DNA of 64,000 bases, from assembly GCA_027490925.1 (NCBI GenBank), contig JAIXXF010000032.1:17988-81987 (forward strand), written 5' to 3'. The position numbers were made by a program, and so were the translations under genes. The stretch is from Comamonadaceae bacterium. GTDB taxonomy: Bacteria > Pseudomonadota > Gammaproteobacteria > Burkholderiales > Burkholderiaceae_C. The notes under the pieces are model-generated. The model was not told where the DNA came from and made no database searches. It saw only the letters and a list, made by a program, of their open reading frames with translations. The first letter of the stretch is position 1, and each line of letters starts with the position of its first letter. Of the stretch, positions 1 to 8,547 are shown one piece after another.

Positions 1-1
1 C

Positions 2-553
2 GGCACCGATTACCTCACCCTCGACAAACCCGCACAGACCGACACGCCGGCAGGCAAAGTCGAAGTGCTGGAGTTTTTTTGGTACAGCTGCCCCCACTGC
101 AACTCGTTTGAACCGCAGCTTGAAAGTTGGATCAAGCAGCTGCCCAAAGACGTGGTGGTGCGCCGGGTGCCCGTGCGCTTCCGCGCCGATTTCGAAGCCC
201 AACAACGCCTCTATTACACGCTGGAGGGCCTGAACAAAATCGATGAGCTGCACCGCAAGGTGTTCTACGCGGTGCACGTGGAGAAAAACCCGCTGAACAC
301 ACCCGACGCGATCGCTGCCTGGGCCGAAAAGCAAGGCCAGGCCAAGGGCCCGTTCATGGAAATGTTCAACTCGTTCAGCGTGGCCAACAAAGCACGCCGC
401 GCCGCGCAGCTGCAAGACCAGTACAAGGTGCAGGGCGTGCCGTCCCTGGGCATTGCCGGCCGCTTCTACACCGACGGCACTCTGGCGGGCAGCATGGACC
501 GGGCGCTGCGCGTGACCGACCACCTGCTCGCCGAGACCCGTCGCGCCAAGTGA
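2..553 (+). CDS. dsbA: DsbA-type thiol:disulfide oxidoreductase (5' truncated)
   Basis: Periplasmic oxidase that puts disulfides into exported proteins. The gene enters from the left edge, so the signal peptide and start are missing; 183 residues are visible. The thioredoxin-fold active site CPHC follows the strand VEVLEFFWYS near visible residue 30, the helical insert follows, and the cis-proline loop (QGVPSLGIAG) lies near residue 145. These are the defining DsbA features and the spacing fits the family. The reading frame ends just before a strong terminator, so it is the last gene of its transcript. The function is secure; only the N-terminus cannot be judged. Confidence 0.93.
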   Translation, partial: GTDYLTLDKPAQTDTPAGKVEVLEFFWYSCPHCNSFEPQLESWIKQLPKDVVVRRVPVRFRADFEAQQRLYYTLEGLNKIDELHRKVFYAVHVEKNPLNTPDAIAAWAEKQGQAKGPFMEMFNSFSVANKARRAAQLQDQYKVQGVPSLGIAGRFYTDGTLAGSMDRALRVTDHLLAETRRAK

Positions 554-584
554 ACCGCCAGACGGCTCCGACGCCCGCCCACTC

Positions 585-608
585 AGGCCCGCCTGTCGGG
601 CCTTTTTT
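585..608 (+). terminator. Rho-independent terminator after dsbA
   Basis: AGGCCCG (585-591), a five-base loop and CGGGCCT (597-603) form a perfect 7-bp GC-rich stem followed by a run of six T. It lies 31 bases after the dsbA stop and separates dsbA from the lpt genes. Confidence 0.85.
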
Positions 609-766
609 GCGAGCCAAGGCAAGCCGCACCACGGCGATGCCGCTGTGGAATGGCCGCAATGGCGACACCACGCTGCTGTGGATGACACCGGCGGCGTGAA
701 CGGCCACCTGCGCACAGTGGCCGCATGGTGGCCACACCGGTACAATGCAGCAAGAAACATGCCCCT

Positions 767-1396
767 ATGACATCCACCTCTGAGTCCACCCGCTGGTTGT
801 GTGGGGCCTTGCTGGCCCTGACCATGTGCCCCGGGGTTGCGCAGGCCGAGAAAGCCGATCGCAACAAGCCAATGAACATCGAAGCAGACGCACTGCGTTA
901 CGACGACCTGCGGCAAGTCAGTTTGTTCACTGGCAACGTCGTCATCACCAAAGGCTCAATGGTGATCCGCGGTGTGCGGGTCGAGGTGCGGCAGGACCCG
1001 GATGGCTCACAGTTCGGCACCGCCACCGCCAGCCCTGGCCGCCTCGCTTATTTCCGGCAAAAGCGAGAGGGTGTGGACGAAACCATCGAAGGCGAGGCCG
1101 AGACCATCGAATACAACGGTCGCAGCGACAGTGTGAAGTTCAGCAAGCGGGCTGTGCTGCGCCGGTACAAAGGGGCGACCTTGCTCGACGAAACCTCGGG
1201 CAACGTGATCAATTACGACAACACCAACGACGTGTTCACCGTCAATGGCGGTGTGGCCAACGCCAGCAGCGGCAACCCCACTGGCCGCATCCGCGCGGTG
1301 CTCACACCCAAGCCAGGCCTGGCGTCGGCTCCGGTCGTGACCCCGGCACCGGCCACCTTGCGCCCAAGCGAGCGGCTCACCGAGGACAAAAAGTGA
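767..1396 (+). CDS. lptA: Lipopolysaccharide export protein LptA
   Basis: Periplasmic LPS-bridge protein joining the inner-membrane LptBFG-C complex to LptD in the outer membrane. The product has 209 residues. Residues 1-27 form a signal peptide ending AQA, followed by the OstA/LptA beta-jellyroll beginning [16 protein letters not shown], with the repeated GxVxI/GxRVEV strands typical of the family. An in-frame GTG at 725 would add 14 residues before the signal peptide and is less likely. The stop overlaps the lptB GTG by four bases. A TACAAT hexamer at 741-746 could be a -10, but no convincing -35 is visible. lptC and kdsC are not adjacent, so this operon is shorter than in enteric bacteria. 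Confidence 0.93.
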   Translation: MTSTSESTRWLCGALLALTMCPGVAQAEKADRNKPMNIEADALRYDDLRQVSLFTGNVVITKGSMVIRGVRVEVRQDPDGSQFGTATASPGRLAYFRQKREGVDETIEGEAETIEYNGRSDSVKFSKRAVLRRYKGATLLDETSGNVINYDNTNDVFTVNGGVANASSGNPTGRIRAVLTPKPGLASAPVVTPAPATLRPSERLTEDKK

Positions 1397-2187
1397 GCGC
1401 CTTGCCCGTCCCGTCCGACACGCCGCCGGTCTCTGCCGTGGACCCCCAATGCCAGCTGGTGGCCAGGGGACTGCAGAAAGCGTACGGCAGCCGCAAGGTG
1501 GTCAAAAACGTGTCACTCGCTGTGAAAAAAGGCGAGGTGGTGGGTTTGCTGGGCCCCAACGGCGCGGGTAAAACGACCTCTTTTTACATGATCGTGGGTT
1601 TGGTGCGGGCCGATGCAGGCGAGATCACCATCGACGGTCAGTCGGTGACGCACATGCCCATCCACCGCCGCTCGCGGCTGGGATTGAGTTACCTGCCGCA
1701 AGAAGCGTCGATCTTCCGCAAGCTGACGGTGGAACAGAACGTGCGCGCGGTGCTGGAGTTGCAGTGCGGCGACGACGGTAAGCCGCTGGGCAAAGCCGAC
1801 ATCGACGCGCGCACCGATGCCTTGCTGCAAGACCTGCGGGTGGACCACCTGCGCGACTCGCCAGCACCCGCGCTGTCGGGCGGTGAACGCCGGCGGGTGG
1901 AGATCGCCCGGGCACTGGCCACCCAGCCGCAGTTCATTCTGCTGGACGAGCCATTCGCTGGCATCGACCCGATCGCGGTGATCGAGATCCAGCGCATCAT
2001 CAGCTTCCTGAAATCGCGCGGCATCGGCGTGTTGATCACCGACCACAACGTGCGCGAAACACTCGGCATTTGCGACCACGCCTACATCATCAGCGACGGC
2101 CAGGTGCTGGCCGAAGGCACGCCATCCGAGATCGTCAACAACCCGGATGTGCGCCGCGTGTACCTCGGCGAGCACTTCCGGATGTAG
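1393..2187 (+). CDS. lptB: LPS export ABC transporter ATPase LptB
   Basis: Cytoplasmic ATPase that powers LPS extraction from the inner membrane with LptF and LptG. The product has 264 residues. Walker A GPNGAGKT lies near residue 54, followed by the Q-loop region ([12 protein letters not shown]), the signature [16 protein letters not shown], Walker [13 protein letters not shown] and the switch His in LITDHNVRE. The start is the GTG inside GTGA shared with the lptA stop, which implies translational coupling; longer upstream reading in this frame is antisense-like and overlaps lptA. The first ~25 residues before [12 protein letters not shown] are a short extension. rpoN follows after 86 bases, the classical arrangement. 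Confidence 0.95.
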   Translation: MSALPVPSDTPPVSAVDPQCQLVARGLQKAYGSRKVVKNVSLAVKKGEVVGLLGPNGAGKTTSFYMIVGLVRADAGEITIDGQSVTHMPIHRRSRLGLSYLPQEASIFRKLTVEQNVRAVLELQCGDDGKPLGKADIDARTDALLQDLRVDHLRDSPAPALSGGERRRVEIARALATQPQFILLDEPFAGIDPIAVIEIQRIISFLKSRGIGVLITDHNVRETLGICDHAYIISDGQVLAEGTPSEIVNNPDVRRVYLGEHFRM

Positions 2188-2273
2188 TGGATGCGACCCC
2201 CTCATTTGCGCACCGCCATTGGCCGCCTGCTCACCGATGGGGCTGCGCCGCCGCTGGCCCGCTGTCTGGCTGA

Positions 2274-3806
2274 ATGAAGCAGGGCCTTTCACTCCGCGTC
2301 TCCCAACACCTGGCGCTGACGCCGCAATTGCAGCAATCCATCCGGCTGCTGCAACTCTCCACCCTGGAGTTGAGCCAGGAAGTCGAGCAGATGCTCGACG
2401 ACAACCCCTTCCTGGAAGTCAGCGACGACGCCGCCCCGCGTGAAGAGTTCGGACCCGTCACCACCGATGCCCCGAGCGAGGACGATGGCCCCGAGGCCCA
2501 CCACACCGCGTCGGATGTGCGGGACGGCGACACCGCCGAGCCAGCCACAGACACCGCGACCGAGGCCCTGCCCGACAACTGGGACGGCGACGGCACCACA
2601 GAGATCGCGCCCGACGACAGCGAGTGGGGCAGCGACGCGCCCGCCCGCCAGCGCGACGGCGACGACAGCGGGTTGGACGCCACGGAACTGGCGCGCCAAC
2701 AGGAGTCCTTGACCGCCTTTTTGCACCGGCAGGCCCTGTCGCTGCGGCTGGGTGAGGTGGACCGGGCGGCCCTGCGCTTTCTGATCGAGTCGCTCAACGA
2801 CGATGGTTACCTCGAAGACAGCTTGGCCGAACTGGCCCAGGGCCTTGGCGGCGACGACCCCGAGGCGGTCGAGGAACTGCAACAGCGCTTCGAGGTGGCG
2901 TTGCGGCTGCTGCAAAGCCTGGAACCGGCCGGGGTCGGCGCACGCCATTTGGCCGAGTGCCTGACGTTGCAACTGCGCACGCAACCTGCCGACAACAACG
3001 TGGTGCGAACCGCGCTCGCCATTTGTGCACAGCCGATGGACCTGCTCGCGCGGCGCGACATCAAACGCCTGGTCCAGCTCTGCCACGACCACGAAGCGCG
3101 GGTGCGCCAGGCGATTGCGCTGATCCAGCGGCTGGACCCCAAGCCGGGCCGGCGCTTTGTGGACGTCGAGCGGCACGTGGTCGTGCCCGATGTCATCGTC
3201 ACAGCCGTGGGACGCGGCCCCAACCCGCGCTTTCGTGTGCAGCTCAACACCGACGTGATGCCGCGGCTCAAAGTGCACGACGTGTACGCCAGCGCGCTCA
3301 AAGCCAGCAAAAGTGCGAATGGCGCCGGGCTGCAACAACGGCTGCAAGAAGCGCGCTGGTTCATCAAGAACATCCAGCAGCGCTTTGACACCATTCTGCG
3401 GGTCAGTCACGCGATCGTCGAACGGCAAAAGAACTTCTTTGTCCACGGCGAACTCGCCATGCGGCCACTGGTGTTGCGCGAGATCGCCGACGAGCTCGGT
3501 CTGCACGAGTCCACCATCTCGCGTGTGACCACCGCCAAGTACATGGCCACGCCGTACGGCACCTTCGAATTGAAGTACTTCTTCGGTTCGGCACTGGGCA
3601 CCGAGACCGGGGGCAACGCGTCCAGCACGGCGGTGCGGGCGCTGATCCGGCAGTTCGTGAGCGCTGAAAACACCAAAAAGCCTCTGAGCGACAACCAGAT
3701 CTCAGAGATGCTCAAAGAACAAGGCATCGAATGCGCACGCCGCACCGTGGCCAAGTACCGCGAGGCGCTGCGCATCGCACCAGCCAATTTGCGCAAGGCG
3801 CTGTGA
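2274..3806 (+). CDS. rpoN: RNA polymerase sigma-54 factor RpoN
   Basis: Alternative sigma factor that recognises -24/-12 promoters and needs an AAA+ activator. The product has 510 residues. Region I is the Gln/Leu-rich start (SLRVSQHLALTPQLQQSIRLLQ). An unusually Asp/Glu-rich linker spans roughly residues 45-140. The core-binding domain follows, then the helix-turn-helix (LGLHESTISRVTTAKYM) and the RpoN box ARRTVAKYRE near the C-terminus. Its place downstream of lptB is conserved in proteobacteria. Nothing is missing. Confidence 0.97.
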   Translation: MKQGLSLRVSQHLALTPQLQQSIRLLQLSTLELSQEVEQMLDDNPFLEVSDDAAPREEFGPVTTDAPSEDDGPEAHHTASDVRDGDTAEPATDTATEALPDNWDGDGTTEIAPDDSEWGSDAPARQRDGDDSGLDATELARQQESLTAFLHRQALSLRLGEVDRAALRFLIESLNDDGYLEDSLAELAQGLGGDDPEAVEELQQRFEVALRLLQSLEPAGVGARHLAECLTLQLRTQPADNNVVRTALAICAQPMDLLARRDIKRLVQLCHDHEARVRQAIALIQRLDPKPGRRFVDVERHVVVPDVIVTAVGRGPNPRFRVQLNTDVMPRLKVHDVYASALKASKSANGAGLQQRLQEARWFIKNIQQRFDTILRVSHAIVERQKNFFVHGELAMRPLVLREIADELGLHESTISRVTTAKYMATPYGTFELKYFFGSALGTETGGNASSTAVRALIRQFVSAENTKKPLSDNQISEMLKEQGIECARRTVAKYREALRIAPANLRKAL

Positions 3807-3891
3807 CCATGGCCAACACCACCCGACTTGTGCGGGCCCCCACCCGTCTGCCAAACGCTATGCGGCCCGCTGCCGCCCAGCGCTTTCACCC

Positions 3892-5145
3892 ATGAACCAA
3901 CTTCACCTGTTTCTGCCCTGCGCCGCTGGCGTGGAAGACCTGCTCGAGGCCGAGGTGCGACGCTTGTGCAGCGGCCACACCGACAAGCTGCGCGGTGGCG
4001 TTCGCGTGGTTGCTTCCTGGCGCGACGCGATGCTGCTCAATTTGCACAGCCGCCTCGCACAGCGGGTGCTGGTGCAACTGGCGGATGGCTTCTACCGCAA
4101 CGAGAACGACCTGTACGCCATCGCCAGCGACGTGGCGTGGGAGATCTGGTTCACCACCCGCCAAAGCATCAAGGTCGAGATCACCGCGCAGCACAGCCCA
4201 CTCACCAGCCTGAACTTCGCGGCGCTGAAAGTGAAAGACGCGGTGTGCGACCGCTTCCGAGCCAAGACCGGCGGCGTCCGCCCCGATGTGAACACCCAGT
4301 GGCCCGACGTGCGTGTCTACGCCCACCTCACCACCGACCGCTGTGCGTTGTACATCGACACCTCGGGCGAGCCACTGTTCAAACGCGGCTGGCGCGAAGA
4401 CAAGGGCGACGCCCCATTGAAAGAGACGCTGGCCGCCGCCATGCTGGCCGCCAGCGGTTGGGACGGCAGCGCACCGCTGTACGACCCATGTTGCGGCAGC
4501 GGCACCATCGCCATCGAAGCGGCCACCATCGCCTGCCACCAGGCACCGGGGCTGCTGCGCCGCTTCGCTTTTGAGAAGTACCTGCCGTTCCAGTCCCATG
4601 TGTGGGACGGTCTGCGTCAGCAAGCCGAAGCCGCGGTTCGCGATCCCAGCGTGCCGGTGTTCGGCAGCGACGTGGCGTTCCGCATGGTCGACTTCGCCCA
4701 GCGCAACGCCGAGCGCGCCGGGGTGGCCCACGCGTTGCAGCTGCGCGGCGGTGACGCCCTGCAGCGCATGCCCCCCGCGGACGGTGGGGTGATGCTGCTG
4801 AACCCGCCTTATGGCGAGCGCATCGCGGTGGCTGGGGTGGCTGGGGTGGCGGGGACGTCGGTGTCGGCGCGTGGCCCCGGCGCTGGGCGAGAAACCGCGC
4901 AGGTGGATGGCCAGCGCGACGAACGCGACGCGTTTTTCCCCCAGCTGGCCACCCACTGGAAAAAGCACTATGCGGGCTGGACCGCCTGGGTGCTGACGCC
5001 CGACCTGAAGTTGCCAAGCCGCATGCGCTTGAAAGAATCGCGCCGTGTGCCGATGTGGAACGGCCCGATCGAATGCCGCCTGTTCCGGTTCGACATGGTC
5101 GCCGGCTCGGCGCGTGCCAAGTCAACGGCCACGCCCACCGAATGA
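3892..5145 (+). CDS. THUMP-domain RNA methyltransferase, RlmL N-half family
   Basis: SAM-dependent rRNA N2-guanine methyltransferase of the RlmL/YcbY N-terminal type, 417 residues. An N-terminal ferredoxin-like/THUMP region (about 1-165) is followed by a class I methyltransferase fold with DPCCGSGTIAIEAA (SAM loop), FGSDVAF and the catalytic LLNPPYGER motif near residue 305. Just after NPPYGER is a Gly/Ala/Val-rich low-complexity stretch (AVAGVAGVAGTSVSA) encoded by a short tandem GTGGCTGG-like repeat at about 4828-4860. The second methyltransferase domain of E. coli RlmL is absent, as in many beta-proteobacteria. The stop overlaps the next gene by four bases. Confidence 0.88.
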   Translation: MNQLHLFLPCAAGVEDLLEAEVRRLCSGHTDKLRGGVRVVASWRDAMLLNLHSRLAQRVLVQLADGFYRNENDLYAIASDVAWEIWFTTRQSIKVEITAQHSPLTSLNFAALKVKDAVCDRFRAKTGGVRPDVNTQWPDVRVYAHLTTDRCALYIDTSGEPLFKRGWREDKGDAPLKETLAAAMLAASGWDGSAPLYDPCCGSGTIAIEAATIACHQAPGLLRRFAFEKYLPFQSHVWDGLRQQAEAAVRDPSVPVFGSDVAFRMVDFAQRNAERAGVAHALQLRGGDALQRMPPADGGVMLLNPPYGERIAVAGVAGVAGTSVSARGPGAGRETAQVDGQRDERDAFFPQLATHWKKHYAGWTAWVLTPDLKLPSRMRLKESRRVPMWNGPIECRLFRFDMVAGSARAKSTATPTE

Positions 5146-5564
5146 GCGCGCCCGCTGTGGTGTTGGACACCAACGTCCTGCTGGACCTGTGGGTGTTTGA
5201 CGACCCCCCATCGGCCGCCCTGCGGGGCGCGGTCGAGTCGGGCGCGGTGGCCTGGCTGGCCACGGAAGGCATGCGCAACGAATTGGCGCGCGTGCTGGGC
5301 TATCCCCAGATCGCCCCGCGCCTTGCGTTTCACCGGCGCACAGCCGACTCGGTGCTGGCCGCCTTCGACCGCCACGCGCGGCTGGTGCCGGCCGCACCCA
5401 AGGCCCCCATCACCTGCAAAGACCCCGACGACCAGGCCTTCATCGACCTCGCCGTCGCCCACCGAGCCACCCTGCTCAGCAAAGACAAGGCGGTGGTCTG
5501 CATGCGCAAGCGACTGCTCGCGCTGGGCGTGGCCCACGATACGGCCGCCCTGCTGACCACCTGA
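5142..5564 (+). CDS. PIN-domain putative ribonuclease
   Basis: A 140-residue PIN protein of the 'putative toxin, PIN family' (COG1569-like) type. Conserved acidic residues are visible in VVLDTNVLLDLW (N-terminus), the Glu in TEGMRNELARVL, and CKDPDDQAFIDLA toward the C-terminus, as needed for Mg-dependent RNase activity. The ATG overlaps the methyltransferase stop (ATGA), so it is coupled to it. No small antitoxin gene lies on either side, so a toxin-antitoxin role is not supported here; a role in RNA processing coupled to the methyltransferase is inference. Confidence 0.8.
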   Translation: MSAPAVVLDTNVLLDLWVFDDPPSAALRGAVESGAVAWLATEGMRNELARVLGYPQIAPRLAFHRRTADSVLAAFDRHARLVPAAPKAPITCKDPDDQAFIDLAVAHRATLLSKDKAVVCMRKRLLALGVAHDTAALLTT

Positions 5565-5603
5565 ACTGTCCGTTTCACCACGTCCACACCCTGCCCCCTG
5601 ACC

Positions 5604-6383
5604 ATGACCGACCAACCCGCCACCGCGCTGCAGCCCGCCGATTTCGATGCGCTTGACGCGCTGCTCGACGACCTTCGTACCCGCCACGACGAAACCCCGC
5701 AGTGGGAATTCATGGAGGGCGCCATGGCCGCGCTGATTTGCACCCGTCGCCCCGTGCCGCCCGAGGAATACCTGCCGGTGCTGCTGGCCACTGACGACGA
5801 CGCCGGGGCCGACCCATTCACCGACACCGCCCAGCGCGATCGCTTCATGGCCTTGTGGCACCGCCGCTGGCACGAGGTGGCGACCGCGCTCGACACCGAC
5901 GTGGAAACCCTGGACGACGACCGTGCCTACCAGCCCGAGGTGTTGGACGTGCGCGGTGGCATGGCCGCCTTGCCAGAGGCCGAACGGGTGGCACTGGACG
6001 ATGAGGCGCTGCCCAGCTTCGCGCAGGTGTGGGCCCTGGGCTTCATGTACGTGGTGGAGAACTGGGCCGACGACTGGGCCGCCCCGCGCGACAAAGACGC
6101 CGCCGAATGGCTGGACGGCTCGTTGGGTGCCATCGTTGAAATGACCGAAGACGACACCGGTGTGCCCAGCGTCTCCATGTTCAGCGAGGACGGCCCGCCC
6201 AGCGTGAGCGACGCTCGGCTGGAGGCCTACGGCGCTGCGCTGTGGGCGGTCTACGACCTGCGCGATCTGTGGCGCACCATGGGCCCGAAACAAGACACCC
6301 TACGCAAAGCCGCCACCCCCGGCCGCAACGACATCTGCCCCTGTGGCAGTGGCAAGAAATACAAAAAATGCCACGGCGCCTGA
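5604..6383 (+). CDS. UPF0149/YecA family protein with C-terminal SEC-C zinc motif
   Basis: A 259-residue, acidic protein. The N-terminal ~190 residues match the UPF0149 (YecA/YgfB) all-helical fold ([26 protein letters not shown], then [19 protein letters not shown]). The last 20 residues are a SEC-C zinc-binding tail ([19 protein letters not shown]) as found at the end of SecA. SEC-C tails bind zinc and often ribosomes or SecB, so a ribosome-associated role is possible, but the function is not established. It starts 39 bases after the PIN gene, probably in the same transcript. Confidence 0.85.
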   Translation: MTDQPATALQPADFDALDALLDDLRTRHDETPQWEFMEGAMAALICTRRPVPPEEYLPVLLATDDDAGADPFTDTAQRDRFMALWHRRWHEVATALDTDVETLDDDRAYQPEVLDVRGGMAALPEAERVALDDEALPSFAQVWALGFMYVVENWADDWAAPRDKDAAEWLDGSLGAIVEMTEDDTGVPSVSMFSEDGPPSVSDARLEAYGAALWAVYDLRDLWRTMGPKQDTLRKAATPGRNDICPCGSGKKYKKCHGA

Positions 6384-6513
6384 CCCGCACCTGCACCGCT
6401 GCTGGGTCGCGGCTGCAAGGTGTCGGACCTCTGGCTGGCGGGTGGCCTCACCCTGACCCGCGTGGCGCACCGGTGTCGCATGCGGGCATGCCACAGGCGA
6501 GCACGGGGCGGAC

Positions 6514-7410
6514 TCAGGACTGAAAGAAGGCCCGCAAGGAGTGGGCCGTTGCCTCAGGCAGTTCTTCGGGAATGAAGTGCCCGGCGGGCAGGGTGTGGCC
6601 TGTGACCTGGCCCGCACACTGCGCCCGCCACAGGGCCAGCGGTTGGAACAGGCGGTGCACCACCCCACGCTCACCCCACAGCACCAAGGTGTCGCAGGCG
6701 ATCTTGTCGCCCCGGGCGCGGCTGGCGCGGTCGTGGTCCAAGTCGATGCCTGCGCTGGCGCGGTAGTCTTCGCAGGCGCTGTGGATGGCTTCGGGCGTGC
6801 AAAAGCAGCGCTCGTACTCCGCCAGTGCGGCCGGTTCGATGAAACCTGTGCCGCTGCCGCCCCAGCCCCCCAGCTTGGTGTGCAGATAAGCCTGCGGCGC
6901 GCCGCCGATCATGGTCTCGGGCAGGGGGTGCGGCTGGATCAAATGGAACCAGTGGTAGTAGGCGCGGGCAAAGGCCATGTCGGTGCGGTCGTACATGTCC
7001 AGCGTGGGGGCGATGTCGATCACGCAGAGCTTGTTCACCCGTTGGGGGTGGTCCACTGCGAGGCGGTGCGCCACCCGGCCGCCGCGATCGTGGCCACACA
7101 GGCCAAAGCGGTCCACGCCCAGCGCATCCATCAGCGCCACGAGGTCGGCAGCCATGGCACGTTTACTTTGCTGGGCGTGGTCAGGCTCGTCGGGCGGTTT
7201 GGACGAATCGCCGTAGCCGCGCAGGTCGGGCAGCACGAGAAAGAAGTCTGGCGCCAGCCGCTGCGCCACCCGGTGCCACATGGCGTGGGTTTGCGGAAAG
7301 CCATGCAGCAGCAGCAACGGCGGCGCACCCACCCGCCCGCCGACCCGTGTATGGACCGTGGCGCCCGGCACCTGTACCCGGCGTGGCTCGAAGCCGTCAA
7401 ACCAGCCCAT
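6514..7410 (-). CDS. Alpha/beta hydrolase, fluoroacetate (haloacetate) dehalogenase type
   Basis: A 298-residue alpha/beta hydrolase. It carries the hallmark set of fluoroacetate dehalogenases: HGFPQTHAMWH (oxyanion region), nucleophile Asp in GHDRGGRVAHRLAVDHP with the two carboxylate-binding Arg of DRGGR, HWFHLIQPHPLPE with the His-Trp halide pocket pair, a Tyr in EDYRA, and catalytic His in GHFIPEELPE. In the family the Asp displaces halide from haloacetate and the ester is hydrolysed to glycolate. The start was taken at the ATG that overlaps the pncC stop by 14 bases; the frame stays open upstream inside pncC. Substrate is inferred from residues only; an epoxide hydrolase is the main alternative. 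Confidence 0.82.
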   Translation of the reverse strand: MGWFDGFEPRRVQVPGATVHTRVGGRVGAPPLLLLHGFPQTHAMWHRVAQRLAPDFFLVLPDLRGYGDSSKPPDEPDHAQQSKRAMAADLVALMDALGVDRFGLCGHDRGGRVAHRLAVDHPQRVNKLCVIDIAPTLDMYDRTDMAFARAYYHWFHLIQPHPLPETMIGGAPQAYLHTKLGGWGGSGTGFIEPAALAEYERCFCTPEAIHSACEDYRASAGIDLDHDRASRARGDKIACDTLVLWGERGVVHRLFQPLALWRAQCAGQVTGHTLPAGHFIPEELPEATAHSLRAFFQS

Positions 7411-7948
7411 CGCCAGGTCCCTGGTCAGCGAGGGGGGCTGGGCCGCCGCCCAGGCGTTGCAGCAGCCCCGCCAAGGCATGCTGCACCGTGGCGTTGCGCA
7501 CGGCGGTGCGGTCGCCATCAAAGCGGCACCGCTCGCTGGTGAGCTGCCCCTGCACCATGAAGCCAAACCACACGGTGCCGACCGGTTTGTCGGCGCTGCC
7601 GCCCGTGGGGCCCGCAACGCCGGTGACCGCCACGCCCACCTGCGCGGCCGAGTGGCGCACCGCGCCGAACGCCATGGCGCGGGCGACCGGCTCGCTGACC
7701 GCACCGTGGGCCGCAATGAGCGCCGCGTCCACCCCCAGTGACTCGGTCTTGGCCTCGTTGGAATAGGTCACAAAGCCGCGTTCGAACCATTGGCTGGAAC
7801 CCGCCAGTGCGGTGCAGGTGGCGGCGATCAAACCGCCAGTGCAACTCTCGGCGGTGACCAATTTTTCCCCTTTGGCAAGCAGAATTTGGGCCAAATGGGC
7901 TTCCAGCCCTTTCGGAAACTGCCGATATTGCTCATCTTTTGATAGCAT
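7397..7948 (-). CDS. pncC: Nicotinamide-nucleotide amidase (CinA C-terminal domain family)
   Basis: Deamidates NMN to NaMN, recycling the nicotinamide nucleotide left by DNA ligase. The product has 183 residues and consists of the CinA C-terminal domain alone: LVTAESCTGGLIAA with the catalytic Ser, then AVTGVAGPTGGSADKPVGTVWFG. No N-terminal molybdopterin-like domain is present, as in E. coli YgaD/PncC. It starts six bases downstream of the pgpA stop and overlaps the next gene by 14 bases, so pgpA, pncC and the hydrolase form an operon. The C-terminal ~15 residues are Gly/Pro-rich and unconserved. Confidence 0.9.
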   Translation of the reverse strand: MLSKDEQYRQFPKGLEAHLAQILLAKGEKLVTAESCTGGLIAATCTALAGSSQWFERGFVTYSNEAKTESLGVDAALIAAHGAVSEPVARAMAFGAVRHSAAQVGVAVTGVAGPTGGSADKPVGTVWFGFMVQGQLTSERCRFDGDRTAVRNATVQHALAGLLQRLGGGPAPLADQGPGDGLV

Positions 7949-7954
7949 AAAGAC

Positions 7955-8518
7955 TCACCAGAAGCGCCACAACGCGATCACCAGCAGGGTGCAAAACGCG
8001 GCCACCAGATCGTCGAACATGACGCCGAAACCGCCGCGCGGCCCCAACCCTTTGAAGGCCTGGTCGGCCCAAGCCACCGGGCCAGGCTTGACCGCGTCGA
8101 AAAAGCGGAACAGAGCGAAAGCGACCGCCTGGCCCACCAAGCCCGCGGGCAGCACCAGCCACAACACCAGCCAGAACGCGACGACCTCGTCCCAGACGAT
8201 GGGGCTGGGGTCGAGCGTGTTCAGGTGCCGGGCGGTGACGGTGCACGCCCACCAACCGACCCCCGCCGACAGCGCGATCACCACACCCAACTGCGCCACG
8301 TTCAGGTACTGCTGCAACACCAGCCAGGACAACCAAGCCCACAACGTGCCCGCCGTGCCGGGCGCGACCGGGCTGAGCCCCGAGCCGAAACCCAGTGCCA
8401 CCAGGTGGGCTGGGTGGCTGAGCATGAAGCGGCCATTGGCGCGGACCGGCAGCGGCGCCGCAGCGCGGGCGTCGCCGCCAGGGTGGGATTCGGGGTGGAG
8501 GTGATCGGCGCTGGGCAT
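7955..8518 (-). CDS. pgpA: Phosphatidylglycerophosphatase A
   Basis: Inner-membrane phosphatase that removes phosphate from phosphatidylglycerophosphate to give phosphatidylglycerol. The product has 187 residues. After a ~32-residue hydrophilic lead comes the family core: GFGSGLSPVAPGTAGTLWAW, PIVWDEVVAFW with the metal-binding Asp/Glu, LFRFFDAVKPGPV, and GGFGVMFDDLVAAF with the conserved acidic pair, plus three to four membrane helices. It lies 29 bases after thiL, a thiL-pgpA pairing common in proteobacteria. Confidence 0.93.
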   Translation of the reverse strand: MPSADHLHPESHPGGDARAAAPLPVRANGRFMLSHPAHLVALGFGSGLSPVAPGTAGTLWAWLSWLVLQQYLNVAQLGVVIALSAGVGWWACTVTARHLNTLDPSPIVWDEVVAFWLVLWLVLPAGLVGQAVAFALFRFFDAVKPGPVAWADQAFKGLGPRGGFGVMFDDLVAAFCTLLVIALWRFW

Positions 8519-8547
8519 GGGTCTGGGGTCGGGGCGTTGGCAGTGCT

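Noticed and set aside
741..746. TACAAT as the lptA promoter -10
   Set aside because: No acceptable -35 at 16-18 bases; kept only as a remark under lptA.
5142..5564. Toxin-antitoxin module
   Set aside because: Only the PIN protein is present; neighbours are a methyltransferase and a UPF0149 protein, with no antitoxin-sized gene.
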